A DNA stretch of 64,000 bases from contig CAZQCG010000012.1 of NCBI GenBank assembly GCA_964592425.1, positions 62,001 to 126,000 of the forward strand, in the 5' to 3' direction. Position 1 is the first letter of the stretch. Every line of letters begins with the position of its first letter. Both the position numbers and the translations under genes were made by a program. This document shows positions 35,163-47,536 of this stretch, in pieces. The stretch is from Viridilinea sp964592425 (GTDB taxonomy: Bacteria; Chloroflexota; Chloroflexia; Chloroflexales; Chloroflexaceae). The notes beneath the pieces were generated by a model. It was not told the DNA's origin. It ran no database searches and saw only the letters and a list, made by a program, of their open reading frames with translations.

Positions 35163-37424
35163 ATGATCTTCGACCAGACCGATACCGCCCTGGTGCTTGT
35201 ACGCTCCGATGCAACGATTGACGCGCTAGTTGAGCGGGCCTGGCAGACCGGTGCGGCACGAGTTCAGTTCCTGGTCTTCGAGGGTGTGGCACTGCTCCGC
35301 GACTCGGCTGAGCTTGGGCGCCTGCGCACGCTCACCGAGGCTGCGGGGATTGAAGTCGTCCTGATCAGCGCCGATCCCGCGACCCTGGAGGCGGCTCGCC
35401 AGTGTGGCGTGACGATCCTGCCGGTGCATGACGCCGAGGTAGCACCACCAATCAGCGGTACCCCGGCGACCGAGCCCACCCCAGCGATCACCCGCGTGCT
35501 TGAGGTGAGCCAGACACCCGTTGCGGCACCACTAGCGGCAGCCGCAACGCCGACACCTTTGCCAGCTGCGCCTGACGAGCTTGATACGGCATCACTGGAG
35601 GTTCCGTCGGTTGCGGCGGCTGCGGACGACATACGCGCTGCCGAGGATAGTCTTGCCGCTGCGCTTGAGGTAACCCCACCGCCAGTGCCGCCAGTATCCT
35701 CCTCAGCCGAAGACGACCTGCGCGCCGCCGAGGCTGGCCTGGCGGCGGCCCTGGCAGCACCCCCCCCTTCTTTGCAGACCCTCAGCGATAGCGAGTTGCT
35801 TGCGGCAGCCCTTGACCAGACTGCGGGACGGACGGCTTCCCTGGCCGCTCATCGCAAGATCGTGCTACCAGCCAATCTGACCCTCCCACCGGAGGAGGCC
35901 GCAGCTGCGACGCCAATGCATCGGCCAACCCCACCTGCTGGCACCAGCCAACCAGTCGCAGCCCCCCCACCAGCGACCCAGACGACCCTAAAATTACCCC
36001 CGGCCCTAACCCCGCGCCACAACCCGCGCCTGACACCGCCAGCAACACCGGCCCGCGCCGCCACCAACCCACCTGCGCCCGCACCACGCCATCCGTCGCC
36101 TACCCGCCCGCCCGCAGCGGGTAGCTCCGGTGCCGAACCACACACGGCGGCCGTCAGCCGCCCCCCGCGCCCGGCCCGCCGTGGGCCACTCGTGGCGCTG
36201 ATCCTCGGCCTCCTGCTGCTGCTCCTGCTGATCGGCGGCCTGATCCTCTGGGGCAGTCGGGTCACCGTCAGTGTTAGCCCCCCAGTGCGCTCCGAGGAAG
36301 TTGAAGTGATAAGCGCCCTACCCGTGCCGATCGTCGCCCCCCCAAGCACTGGGAGCAGCGCCGTCGCCGCCGAACCATTGAGCACTGAGGCGCGGGTGAA
36401 CCTGAATGGCCAGATTAGCGAGGGCACCCTGACTCCCGCTGGCACAGCCAGTGGCGAGATCACCATTCTCAATGCGGCCTCGCAGGCGGTACCCCTGCCT
36501 GCTGGCACCGAATTTATTGCGATCACTCCCGATGGGCGCGAGGTACCCTTCACCAGTTCTGCCGATGTGCTAGTACCTGGTGCCACCACCAGCGACACGG
36601 GAGCCCAGATCGTCACCAGTCGGGGCCAGGCCAACGTTACCGTCAATGCCCGTTCACCCGGCAGCGGCTCGAACGTTGACGCCAATGCCATCCGCCGCAT
36701 CAGCGTCCCCGGCGGCGGCTCGTTCAACGTCACCTCGGGCGGCTTCCTCGTCCAGCACCCACCGCTCGGCGGCGGCAGCGAGGAGGAGGTACGTATCGTC
36801 AAGGAGAGCGATGTGCAGGCGCTCTTGCCCGCCGCCCTCGAGAGCCTTGATGCCGAGGCCCGCCGTCAACTCGAAGCCCTGGCAGGCGCACGCAGCCTGA
36901 CCCTCGATTCAAGTACGCTTATGCCGAGCCGCAGCGAGCTTGAACAGCTGCGGGGTTTTGAGACAACCGTTCAGCCACCTATCGGCGAGACCGTTGACCC
37001 ACTCAATCCGACCTTCAGCGTCAACCTTGTCGCCCAGTATCGCGCCCTGGCCACCCCCGCCGACCAGCCACTCAGCAGCCAGCTTGGCCCGGCGATGACT
37101 GAGCAACTACGTCAGGCTGGCAAGCTCAACCCCGGCGATTGCCGCGCCCCTGTCGTCGTTGCCTGGCGCTGGGATGGCACCAGCCTGCTCGTAGACGGCG
37201 AGATCCGCACTGATACAAGCAGCCCCGGCTGTGACGGCAGCCTCACCCAGGCAACCCTGGAGGAGATACGCACAGCAGTGCGTGGCAAATCGCGCAGCGA
37301 AGCCCAGGCCGCCCTTGATGACATGGTTCTCCGCCAGGTAATCGGCGCATATCAACTACCCGACGGTGCGCAGATGCCCAGCTGGGACTGGCAGATTATG
37401 GTGGTTGAGGCACCACTGCTGTAA
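35163..37424 (+). CDS. Membrane-anchored baseplate J-like domain protein
   Basis: A 753-residue protein with an unusual plan. The N-terminal domain (1-95) looks like a small alpha/beta Rossmann-type fold. A Pro/Ala/Thr-rich linker of about 240 residues contains two repeated blocks with AEDxLxAAxxxLAAAL-like spacing. One membrane helix (about 341-364) follows. The external part (about 390-560) resembles the baseplate-J beta domain, with TASGEITILNAASQAVPLPA and GTEFI. No phage genes are nearby, so this is not a prophage tail. The ATG at 35163 is preferred to a GTG at 35151. It starts the ruvX operon, 5 nt ahead of it. The function is unknown. Confidence 0.75.
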   Translation: MIFDQTDTALVLVRSDATIDALVERAWQTGAARVQFLVFEGVALLRDSAELGRLRTLTEAAGIEVVLISADPATLEAARQCGVTILPVHDAEVAPPISGTPATEPTPAITRVLEVSQTPVAAPLAAAATPTPLPAAPDELDTASLEVPSVAAAADDIRAAEDSLAAALEVTPPPVPPVSSSAEDDLRAAEAGLAAALAAPPPSLQTLSDSELLAAALDQTAGRTASLAAHRKIVLPANLTLPPEEAAAATPMHRPTPPAGTSQPVAAPPPATQTTLKLPPALTPRHNPRLTPPATPARAATNPPAPAPRHPSPTRPPAAGSSGAEPHTAAVSRPPRPARRGPLVALILGLLLLLLLIGGLILWGSRVTVSVSPPVRSEEVEVISALPVPIVAPPSTGSSAVAAEPLSTEARVNLNGQISEGTLTPAGTASGEITILNAASQAVPLPAGTEFIAITPDGREVPFTSSADVLVPGATTSDTGAQIVTSRGQANVTVNARSPGSGSNVDANAIRRISVPGGGSFNVTSGGFLVQHPPLGGGSEEEVRIVKESDVQALLPAALESLDAEARRQLEALAGARSLTLDSSTLMPSRSELEQLRGFETTVQPPIGETVDPLNPTFSVNLVAQYRALATPADQPLSSQLGPAMTEQLRQAGKLNPGDCRAPVVVAWRWDGTSLLVDGEIRTDTSSPGCDGSLTQATLEEIRTAVRGKSRSEAQAALDDMVLRQVIGAYQLPDGAQMPSWDWQIMVVEAPLL

Positions 37425-37429
37425 ACGAC

Positions 37430-37864
37430 ATGCACGAGCAACGTTATCTGGGGCTGGACATCGGCGAGCGGCGCATTGGCGTGGCCTTGAGTGATGCCAC
37501 TGGTCACCTGGCCAGCCCACTCACCACCCTCAACGCCAGATCCGAGCCGCAGGTGCTTGAACAGATTGTGCGCCTGGCCAGGGAGTACCAGGTCATTGCC
37601 GTAGTGGTGGGCCTGCCGCTGACTCTGCGCGGCGAGGTTGGCCCACAGGCCCAGGTGGTGCAACGCTTCGCGGCGGCGCTTGAAGTGGCCCTTGGCCTGC
37701 CCCTGCACTTCTTCGACGAGCGCCTGAGCAGCGCCGCCGCCGAACAGATGCTGCGTGAACTGGGAGTGAAGCCAGCCCGCCGACGCGAGCAGATCGATCA
37801 GGTTGCCGCAGCAATCATCCTGCAGGACTACCTTGATCAGCAAGCGTCAGGCAGGGCCGGGTGA
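37430..37864 (+). CDS. ruvX: Holliday junction resolvase RuvX (YqgF family)
   Basis: A 144-residue RNase H-like nuclease acting on recombination intermediates or rRNA processing. It shows LGLDIGERRIGVALSDATG (first catalytic Asp), VVVGLPLTLRGEVGPQA, FFDERLSSAAAEQML (catalytic Glu region) and VAAAIILQDYL (final Asp). The length fits. It follows the baseplate-J-like gene by 5 nt and ends 7 bp from the convergent MFS gene. Confidence 0.93.
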   Translation: MHEQRYLGLDIGERRIGVALSDATGHLASPLTTLNARSEPQVLEQIVRLAREYQVIAVVVGLPLTLRGEVGPQAQVVQRFAAALEVALGLPLHFFDERLSSAAAEQMLRELGVKPARRREQIDQVAAAIILQDYLDQQASGRAG

Positions 37865-37871
37865 GGATCAC

Positions 37872-39083
37872 CTACGCCTCAGGCAGGCGGAGGGTGAAGA
37901 TCGTCAGGGCCGAGATGACGTAAGCCACGGCGCAGAAGATGATGATCGGCGTGAAGCCCCAGCGCAGCTGCACCACACCGCTCAACACGGCCGCAATCGC
38001 CCAACCAGCCGCCCAGAGCATATTCATCAAGCTCATGGCCATGCCGCGCTGGCGGGCGGGCGTGTGACGCATTACCAGGGCATCGTTCATAGGAAAGCTG
38101 GCGGCGATAAAGAGGCCGCGTAAGAAGAAGCCAGCCACGGCAAAGGCGAGTGAGGGCACCAGCATCAGCAGCATGCCCACGACAGCCATCAGCCGCAGCA
38201 GGGCCGCCCCGCGCCGTAAGCCCGTGCGCTGCGTGACCGGCGCACCAAGCAGGGCCCCTAGCCCCATGCCCAGTGAGGCGATGGCCAGCACAATGCCGAC
38301 CGACGCATCGCTCAGGTCGAACACATTGCGGAAGAAGAGGTTCTGGAAGGGGAGCAAGGCCCCACCACCCAGACCAAGCAGCAGCCCCGCCAGGGCAAAA
38401 CGCACCAGCCGGCGTATCGGCAAGGGCTCGTCGCTGCGCACACCTTCACCAACCGGGTGCTCGTCTTCGACAGCTGGGAAGCGCCCCAGGATCGGCAGCA
38501 TAGCCAGCAGGCTCAGACCCACCACAATCGTCAGCGCCAGGCGGTAGGCCCCCACGTCCTGCGGTCCGACCCCCAGGAGTAGGGCCGCCCCGGCAGGCAG
38601 CATGCCCCCGACCACGCTCCCGGCCAGCCCGATCATCAGGGTCGCCGAAGCGTTGAAGCCAAAGACCCGGGCCCGCTCATCGTCACGGGTAACCACGCTG
38701 AGCAGCGGGGTCACGCCAATGCTAGCTAGCAGGTAGGCCCCACCAACCACAAACTGGGCCGCGACTAACGCCCAAAGCTCACGGGCCTGCAACATCAGCA
38801 GCCAGCCGCCAGCGTAGACCACCAGAGCCGCGATGATCGCTCGTTGTGAGCCGACCCGGTCAATCAGCAGACCCATCGGCACGCCCAGCAAGACGCCCGC
38901 CACGCGGCTGATGGTCGAGAGCAGACCAGCGGCATCGCTGCCGTAGCCCAGGCTCACCAGGTAGAAGTTGAAGAGCAGGTCACCGATGCTGATAGCCAGG
39001 CCGAAGAGCACGCTGTGGGTGAGAATGCGCAGGACAGGTGGACTAAGGCGGGTAATTCCGTGACGCATAACAGTTGAGGCCAT
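37872..39083 (-). CDS. MFS transporter
   Basis: A 403-residue membrane protein with about 12 hydrophobic segments and the loop GLLIDRVGSQRAIIAALVVY typical of MFS carriers, with a second-half loop LGAPVTQRTGLRRGAALLRL. The substrate is unknown. The start is uncertain. An ATG at 39122 lies directly beside a TATAGT -10-like hexamer, so transcription probably begins too late for it; the ATG at 39083 is chosen, with a weak GAGAAG upstream. It is convergent with ruvX and divergent from the phosphatase gene. Confidence 0.82.
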   Translation of the reverse strand: MASTVMRHGITRLSPPVLRILTHSVLFGLAISIGDLLFNFYLVSLGYGSDAAGLLSTISRVAGVLLGVPMGLLIDRVGSQRAIIAALVVYAGGWLLMLQARELWALVAAQFVVGGAYLLASIGVTPLLSVVTRDDERARVFGFNASATLMIGLAGSVVGGMLPAGAALLLGVGPQDVGAYRLALTIVVGLSLLAMLPILGRFPAVEDEHPVGEGVRSDEPLPIRRLVRFALAGLLLGLGGGALLPFQNLFFRNVFDLSDASVGIVLAIASLGMGLGALLGAPVTQRTGLRRGAALLRLMAVVGMLLMLVPSLAFAVAGFFLRGLFIAASFPMNDALVMRHTPARQRGMAMSLMNMLWAAGWAIAAVLSGVVQLRWGFTPIIIFCAVAYVISALTIFTLRLPEA

Positions 39084-39181
39084 AAACTTCTCGCGGTTGA
39101 CTCGGTAGTCTGGAAACCACATGACTATACCATATCCTTGATTTGTCCAATATCCGCCGTAAGCAGGATCAGCGAAGTTGG

Positions 39182-39187
39182 TATAAT
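39182..39187 (+). promoter_or_regulatory. -10 element for the phosphatase-ppc operon
   Basis: A perfect TATAAT, 44 nt before the ATG at 39232; the -35 is poor. Confidence 0.5.
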
Positions 39188-39231
39188 GCGCTCTAGATTA
39201 CGAAACATCCTGAGTACCTGGATTCTGCCTC

Positions 39232-39861
39232 ATGCGCCTGTTGCTTGTTCGCCATGGCGAGACGCCATGGAATGTCACCCTACAGTACCAGGGCCAGGCC
39301 AATGTGCCGCTCAACCCACGCGGGCTTGAGCAGGCCCGCCGTGCCGCTGAGCGCCTGGTAAACTACCGTCCTGTTGCGCTCTACAGCAGCGACATCGTGC
39401 GGGCCTGGCAGACAGCCGAATTGATCGGCCAGGCTGTCAAACTCAGCCCCCAGGCCCTACCTGAGCTACGCGAGATCGATGTTGGTCAATGGGAGGGCCT
39501 GACCCCAGAGCAACTCTACCGGCGCTTCCCTGAGCATATGGCCGAGTACCAGCGCGACCCGGCGCGGACGGTGCGGCTGGGGGGCGAGAGTTACGCCCAG
39601 CTCCAGGCACGAGCATTGATTGCGCTCGAGCAGATCCAGGCCGCCCATCGCCCGGGCGAGACGCTTATCGCCGTCTCCCATGGCGGCACGATCCGCGCCC
39701 TGCTCTGTCATGTGATCGGCCTCGACCTGGGCCATTTCGGGCGGATGTGGCTTGACAACGGCTCACTCACCGAGCTGCGCCTGGGGCGCAACGGTTGGCG
39801 TCTGATGCGCCTGAACGACTATGCCCACGTCGAAGCAATGGTTGCCGAAGGCGGTGAATGA
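39232..39861 (+). CDS. Histidine phosphatase family protein
   Basis: A 209-residue phosphoglycerate-mutase-like phosphatase. The catalytic RHG motif opens the protein (MRLLLVRHGETPWN). YSSDIVRAWQTAELIG, the Glu loop REIDVGQWEGL and the second His in AVSHGGTIRALL complete the site. Members act on phosphosugars, phosphoserine or cobalamin precursors, and the substrate cannot be told. It ends 7 bp before ppc and is probably co-transcribed with it. Confidence 0.88.
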   Translation: MRLLLVRHGETPWNVTLQYQGQANVPLNPRGLEQARRAAERLVNYRPVALYSSDIVRAWQTAELIGQAVKLSPQALPELREIDVGQWEGLTPEQLYRRFPEHMAEYQRDPARTVRLGGESYAQLQARALIALEQIQAAHRPGETLIAVSHGGTIRALLCHVIGLDLGHFGRMWLDNGSLTELRLGRNGWRLMRLNDYAHVEAMVAEGGE

Positions 39862-39868
39862 GGCACAC

Positions 39869-42658
39869 ATGAGTAACGAGCGTGACCCGCTCTCGATCAA
39901 TATCCGTGCTCTGGGTGATATGCTGGGCCGTGTGCTGAGCGACCAGAGCGGCGCGACGGCCTTTGCGCTCGAAGAGCGCGTGCGTCTGATGGCCAGACAA
40001 CTGCGCGGTGTTGACGATTCGCAGATTAGCCAGCAGCTGCAGGCATTGATCACCGAGCTGACGGTAGGTGAGCTGCGTGGCCTGATCAAAGCCTTTACGC
40101 TCTACTTCGGCCTGGTCAACCTGGCCGAGTCGGTGGAGCGCCTGCGCGCCCTGCGTGAACGTGACCTGCGGGCAGCACCTGCACCGCGCAGCGAGAGCAT
40201 CGCCGAGGCGGTGGCGCGCCTACGCGAGCGTGACGTGCCCGCCGAGGCGCTCCAACGCTGGCTGGATGGTGCGCTGATCATGCCGGTGCTGACCGCCCAT
40301 CCTACCGAGTCGCGCCGCCGTACCGCGCTGATCAAGCAGCGGCGCATCTTCGATAGCCTGCTCGACCTCAGCCTGGGCGAACGCTTGCTGCCGCCCCAGG
40401 AGCGCAGTGCCATCCTTGCGCGCATCGAGCGTGAGATCGTCGGTCTCTGGCAGAGTGATGATGTGCGCATGCGCAAGCCTTCGGTGGTGGACGAGGTGGA
40501 GAATGGCCTCTTCTACTTCCAGACGGTGCTCTACGATCTGCTGCCGCAGATTCATCGCCGGATGGACGAGGCCCTGAGCGAGTACTACCCTGAGCAGCCC
40601 TGGGCACTGCCGCCGCTGCTGCGCTTCGGTAGCTGGATGGGCGGCGACCGTGATGGAAATCCCTTTGTCACTGCGGCGGTCACCGTCGATACGGCCCGGC
40701 GTATGCGCGCCTCGATGTTGCGCCACCTGATGCGCTGCATGGACGAGCTCTTCACCGACTTGAGCCAGTCCTTGACCCAGACCAATGTCAGTCCAGCCGT
40801 CTTTGCACGGATTGAGCACTACCGCCAGATCTTGCCGGAGGCCGCTGCAGCGATCAGCCCGCACCATGCCCGCGAGCCCTACCGCCAGCTCTGTGCGCTC
40901 ATCCGGGCACGCCTGGAACAAAGCCTGGCCTATACCCTCAGCCATGAGCCGCGCTGGGGCGACGATCCGCCACCAACACCACCAGCGACGGTGTACTATC
41001 GCAGCGCAGAGCTGCTGGCCGACCTGCGCCTGATCTACGCCAGCCTCTGGGCTGACGGCGGCGAGCTGGTAGCCAATGGCCTGCTGCGTGATGTGATGGC
41101 CAGCGTGGCGATCTTTCGCCTGCATACAGCCAGCCTCGACCTGCGCCAGCATAGCGGGCGCCATCTGGAAACCCTGGCGGAGATCTTTGCGCAAGCTGGC
41201 GTTTGCGCCGACTATGCCAGCCTGCCCGAAGCTGAGAAGATCGCCCTGCTCAGCAGTGAAATCGCCAGCCCACGCCCACTCACCTCGGCGCGGCTCTCGG
41301 GCTACAGCCCCGCAACAGCAGAGGTTGTGCAGACCCTGCGGAGTGTGGCGGCGCTGCTCGAGCAGCTTGACGCCGAAATGATCGAGACCTATGTGATCAG
41401 CGGCACGGCCAGCACGAGCGACGTTCTGGCCGTGCTGCTACTCTGCCGCGAAGTGGGCCTCTACCGCCCAGGAGTACAGAGCCGACTGAATGTGGTGCCG
41501 CTCTTCGAGACAAGCGAAGATCTGCGCAATGCCCCGCGTGTGCTCACCGAACTGCTGGCCCTGCCGGTCTACAACGATCACCTGCGCCTGCGTGGCCGCA
41601 ACCAGGAAATTATGCTCGGCTACTCCGACAGCAACAAAGAGGGTGGCTTCGTTGCTGCAACATGGGCGCTCTACCAGGCCCAGATTGAACTGACCACCGT
41701 TGCCGACCAGCACGGCATACGTCTACGTCTCTTCCATGGCCGCGGCGGTGCGGTTGGACGCGGGGGCGGGCCAGCGGGCCAGGCCATTCTCGCCCAACCG
41801 GCAGGCACCCTGCGCGGCCAGATCAAGATGACCGATCAGGGCGAGATGATCTCCGACCGTTATCTCGATCCACGCACTGCCGCGCGCCACCTCGAACAGG
41901 TAGTCAATGCCGTCTTGCGGGCTGGCTTTCCCGAGGCAACCCAGCAGCCTGAGCCGGAGTGGATCGTGATCATGGATCAGATGGCCATAGCGGCCCGTAC
42001 AGCCTACCGCAGCCTGATCTACGAAGATCCGCGTTTCCTGACCTACTTCCGCGAGGCAACCCCGGTGGCCGAGATCAGCCGCCTGCGGATCGGCTCACGC
42101 CCGGCCTCGCGCCGCAAGAGCGAGCGGATCGAAGATCTGCGGGCCATTCCCTGGGTCTTCAGCTGGATGCAGAGCCGCCATACCCTGCCTGGCTGGTATG
42201 GCCTGGGATCTGGCCTGGCCGCCTTTGCCAGCGACGATCCGGCCCGGCTCGCCCTGCTACAGCGCATGTACCGCGAGTGGCCCTTCTTCAAGATGCTGCT
42301 CGACAATGCCCAGCTGATCATCGCCAAGGCCGATCTGAGCATTGTGCGCCGCTATGCCGACCTCGTGCATGACCAGGTGCTGGCGGAGGAGGTCTACGCG
42401 ATTGTCTATGCCGAATATGCACGTACCGTAAGCATGATCTGCCAGGTCGCCGGGATCAGCGATATGCTTGAACGCCTGCCCGTGTTGCAGCATGCTATTC
42501 GCCAGCGAAATCCTTATATCGACCCACTTAGTTATATTCAGATCGAAGCCCTCCGACGTTTGCGCTCCAGCGCCCACGAAGAGGACGAAGAGGAGTTGGA
42601 GACGGCAGTACTTATGTCAATCAACGGCATCGCCGCCGGGCTCAAGAATACGGGATGA
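39869..42658 (+). CDS. ppc: Phosphoenolpyruvate carboxylase
   Basis: Carboxylates PEP to oxaloacetate, an anaplerotic step that also serves CO2 fixation in phototrophs. The 929-residue protein shows the catalytic His in VLTAHPTESRRRT, SWMGGDRDGNPFVT, the Gly-rich loop FHGRGGAVGRGGGPAGQAI and the conserved C-terminus ending in NTG. All the main active-site segments are intact. The ATG at 39869 has a GAGG upstream; an in-frame ATG at 39821 lies within the phosphatase gene. The gene ends convergently with the NERD gene. Confidence 0.97.
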   Translation: MSNERDPLSINIRALGDMLGRVLSDQSGATAFALEERVRLMARQLRGVDDSQISQQLQALITELTVGELRGLIKAFTLYFGLVNLAESVERLRALRERDLRAAPAPRSESIAEAVARLRERDVPAEALQRWLDGALIMPVLTAHPTESRRRTALIKQRRIFDSLLDLSLGERLLPPQERSAILARIEREIVGLWQSDDVRMRKPSVVDEVENGLFYFQTVLYDLLPQIHRRMDEALSEYYPEQPWALPPLLRFGSWMGGDRDGNPFVTAAVTVDTARRMRASMLRHLMRCMDELFTDLSQSLTQTNVSPAVFARIEHYRQILPEAAAAISPHHAREPYRQLCALIRARLEQSLAYTLSHEPRWGDDPPPTPPATVYYRSAELLADLRLIYASLWADGGELVANGLLRDVMASVAIFRLHTASLDLRQHSGRHLETLAEIFAQAGVCADYASLPEAEKIALLSSEIASPRPLTSARLSGYSPATAEVVQTLRSVAALLEQLDAEMIETYVISGTASTSDVLAVLLLCREVGLYRPGVQSRLNVVPLFETSEDLRNAPRVLTELLALPVYNDHLRLRGRNQEIMLGYSDSNKEGGFVAATWALYQAQIELTTVADQHGIRLRLFHGRGGAVGRGGGPAGQAILAQPAGTLRGQIKMTDQGEMISDRYLDPRTAARHLEQVVNAVLRAGFPEATQQPEPEWIVIMDQMAIAARTAYRSLIYEDPRFLTYFREATPVAEISRLRIGSRPASRRKSERIEDLRAIPWVFSWMQSRHTLPGWYGLGSGLAAFASDDPARLALLQRMYREWPFFKMLLDNAQLIIAKADLSIVRRYADLVHDQVLAEEVYAIVYAEYARTVSMICQVAGISDMLERLPVLQHAIRQRNPYIDPLSYIQIEALRRLRSSAHEEDEEELETAVLMSINGIAAGLKNTG

Positions 42659-42697
42659 TGCCATCGCCGCCGTGTCCCAACGAGGCCATGCCCACCC

Positions 42698-44101
42698 TTA
42701 CCGCGGGAGGGCCACGACAAAACTCGCCTCGCCGAAGGGCTGCTCTTTGATGCGTACCAACAATGAACTGGCGCTGCTGCTGAGGGGGCGGCTGACGACG
42801 GACGTACCGCGTTCCTGGGCACCCGGGGCGGCACGGATGGCCGAGGGCTGTGAAGCGCGGTCGTCGAGAGCGTACTCATTGCCCAGGCCGTCACTGATGC
42901 GAATATTGGTGCCTTGTAACGGAAACTCGATCGGGCGATCCGAGTTGTTCTGCAGGCTCCAGGTGAGGGCAATCTTGCCGTCACAGGTGGAGACCTGCTC
43001 AAGGGCCACCACTACTTCAGGCATGGTCAGGCCAGCCTCCCCTTCGGCAACACTTGTCCAACTGCGGCTGGCCGGGTCGTAACGTTTGCCCACCAACTGA
43101 TAGCCGGACCAGTTGCAACTGGCCGCCGTCGGGGCCCCAAGACTGGTCAGGGCCTCGCCGGTAGGCAGGCCATTGACTTCACCCAAAGCGGCTGGCTGAT
43201 CGGCCAGGGGCGGTACTACACTGGGGCGCCAGAAAAGCAGGGCCAGCACCAACACAGTCAGTAGCGCCACCCCGCTGATGGCCCACCTGGCCCGGCTGAC
43301 CAGGAGGCCACGGGTACGGGCGATCAGTCCACCAGAGGCGGGAAGAGCTGGGGCGGCTTCGGCCTGCGCAGGGCCGGTGCTGGCCTGACTGGTGGCTGGG
43401 GCCACAGCCACTTCCGCCGCAGCTGTGACAAGTGCAGTGGGGGCCGCAAGAGGCGGCTCAAGTGGGTCGGCCATCGCTGCCGGGTCGGGCACCACCCCTT
43501 GTAGCACCAGATTCAGCTCGTGCCAGGGCGTACAGTGCAACAGCTGCGGAATAGCCAGCATCTCCTCGTCACTCAGGGCAATCTCCGACGAACGCTCGGT
43601 AATCAAAAAGGCGGGCAGTTCGTCCAGACCCTTCAGATCGACCTTCCAATCAAGCTCGATCGTGCTGTCGGGCTGAATGCTCGGCGCAATGACCACCGCC
43701 CGTTTGCAGGTGCGGAAGTCAATATCGTTGGCTTTCTGCGCTGAGAGAAAGGTTCGGCGGTGCTCGTTGAGAAAGTTGGTCAGGGCGTGGAAGTAGGAGA
43801 TGACCTGATTGTAGGGATTTTTGCGACCCGGATTGAGCCGCTTGCGCTCGCCGTTGCGCCCTTCAACCAGCCACGGCCCGTTGACGCTGCCGATCACGCG
43901 CCCATCACAGTGTTTCAACTCAAGAATGAAGATCGCATCGTGCTTGATGATCACCAGGTCGATGCTGCGCCCACCGACACTGAAATTGGCCAGGATCAGG
44001 TAGAGGCCTTCCATGCGCTGGAGGCCGCTCGCCAGGGCCATGATCGCCCGACGCTCGTTGGGGTGTTCTGGCTTATCGCCGATCCAGACCTGAACTGGCA
44101 C
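42698..44101 (-). CDS. NERD domain protein with membrane segment
   Basis: A 467-residue protein. The N-terminal NERD domain (about 10-130) has a nuclease-like core, SIDLVIIKHDAIFILELKH, whose D-ExK residues match PD-(D/E)XK enzymes. A Pro/Ala-rich linker and one membrane helix (about 275-297, ISGVALLTVLVLALLFW) follow, then a C-terminal domain (about 330-467) of beta character, perhaps on the outer side. The start is a GTG at 44101 with AGAGGAA 4-5 nt upstream; a TTG at 44125 is a possible alternative. It ends 40 bp from ppc. The function is unknown; NERD proteins are often tied to DNA processing. Confidence 0.75.
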   Translation of the reverse strand: MPVQVWIGDKPEHPNERRAIMALASGLQRMEGLYLILANFSVGGRSIDLVIIKHDAIFILELKHCDGRVIGSVNGPWLVEGRNGERKRLNPGRKNPYNQVISYFHALTNFLNEHRRTFLSAQKANDIDFRTCKRAVVIAPSIQPDSTIELDWKVDLKGLDELPAFLITERSSEIALSDEEMLAIPQLLHCTPWHELNLVLQGVVPDPAAMADPLEPPLAAPTALVTAAAEVAVAPATSQASTGPAQAEAAPALPASGGLIARTRGLLVSRARWAISGVALLTVLVLALLFWRPSVVPPLADQPAALGEVNGLPTGEALTSLGAPTAASCNWSGYQLVGKRYDPASRSWTSVAEGEAGLTMPEVVVALEQVSTCDGKIALTWSLQNNSDRPIEFPLQGTNIRISDGLGNEYALDDRASQPSAIRAAPGAQERGTSVVSRPLSSSASSLLVRIKEQPFGEASFVVALPR

Positions 44102-44177
44102 CTGATTCCTCTGCCTACTACTCAATAGATTCTCATGCGGCTTTTCCGCACACTACCGTAATGAATTCGTTTACCGA

Positions 44178-47435
<3,258 letters not shown>

Positions 47436-47475
47436 ACTCCGACTCCATCTGCTACGACAGTGGACTGTAACCTTC

Positions 47476-47481
47476 ATTATA
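47476..47481 (-). promoter_or_regulatory. -10 element of the uvrB promoter
   Basis: TATAAT on the minus strand, 40 nt before the ATG at 47435; the -35 is weak. Confidence 0.5.
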
Positions 47482-47536
47482 CTTAACCCGGCGGCCCTGT
47501 GCGATAGAGTATCGATGGAGGGCGCACCTGGCCGGA

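Noticed and set aside
35163..37424. Prophage tail region
   Set aside because: Only one baseplate-J-like domain is present, fused to a membrane anchor; the neighbours are housekeeping genes.
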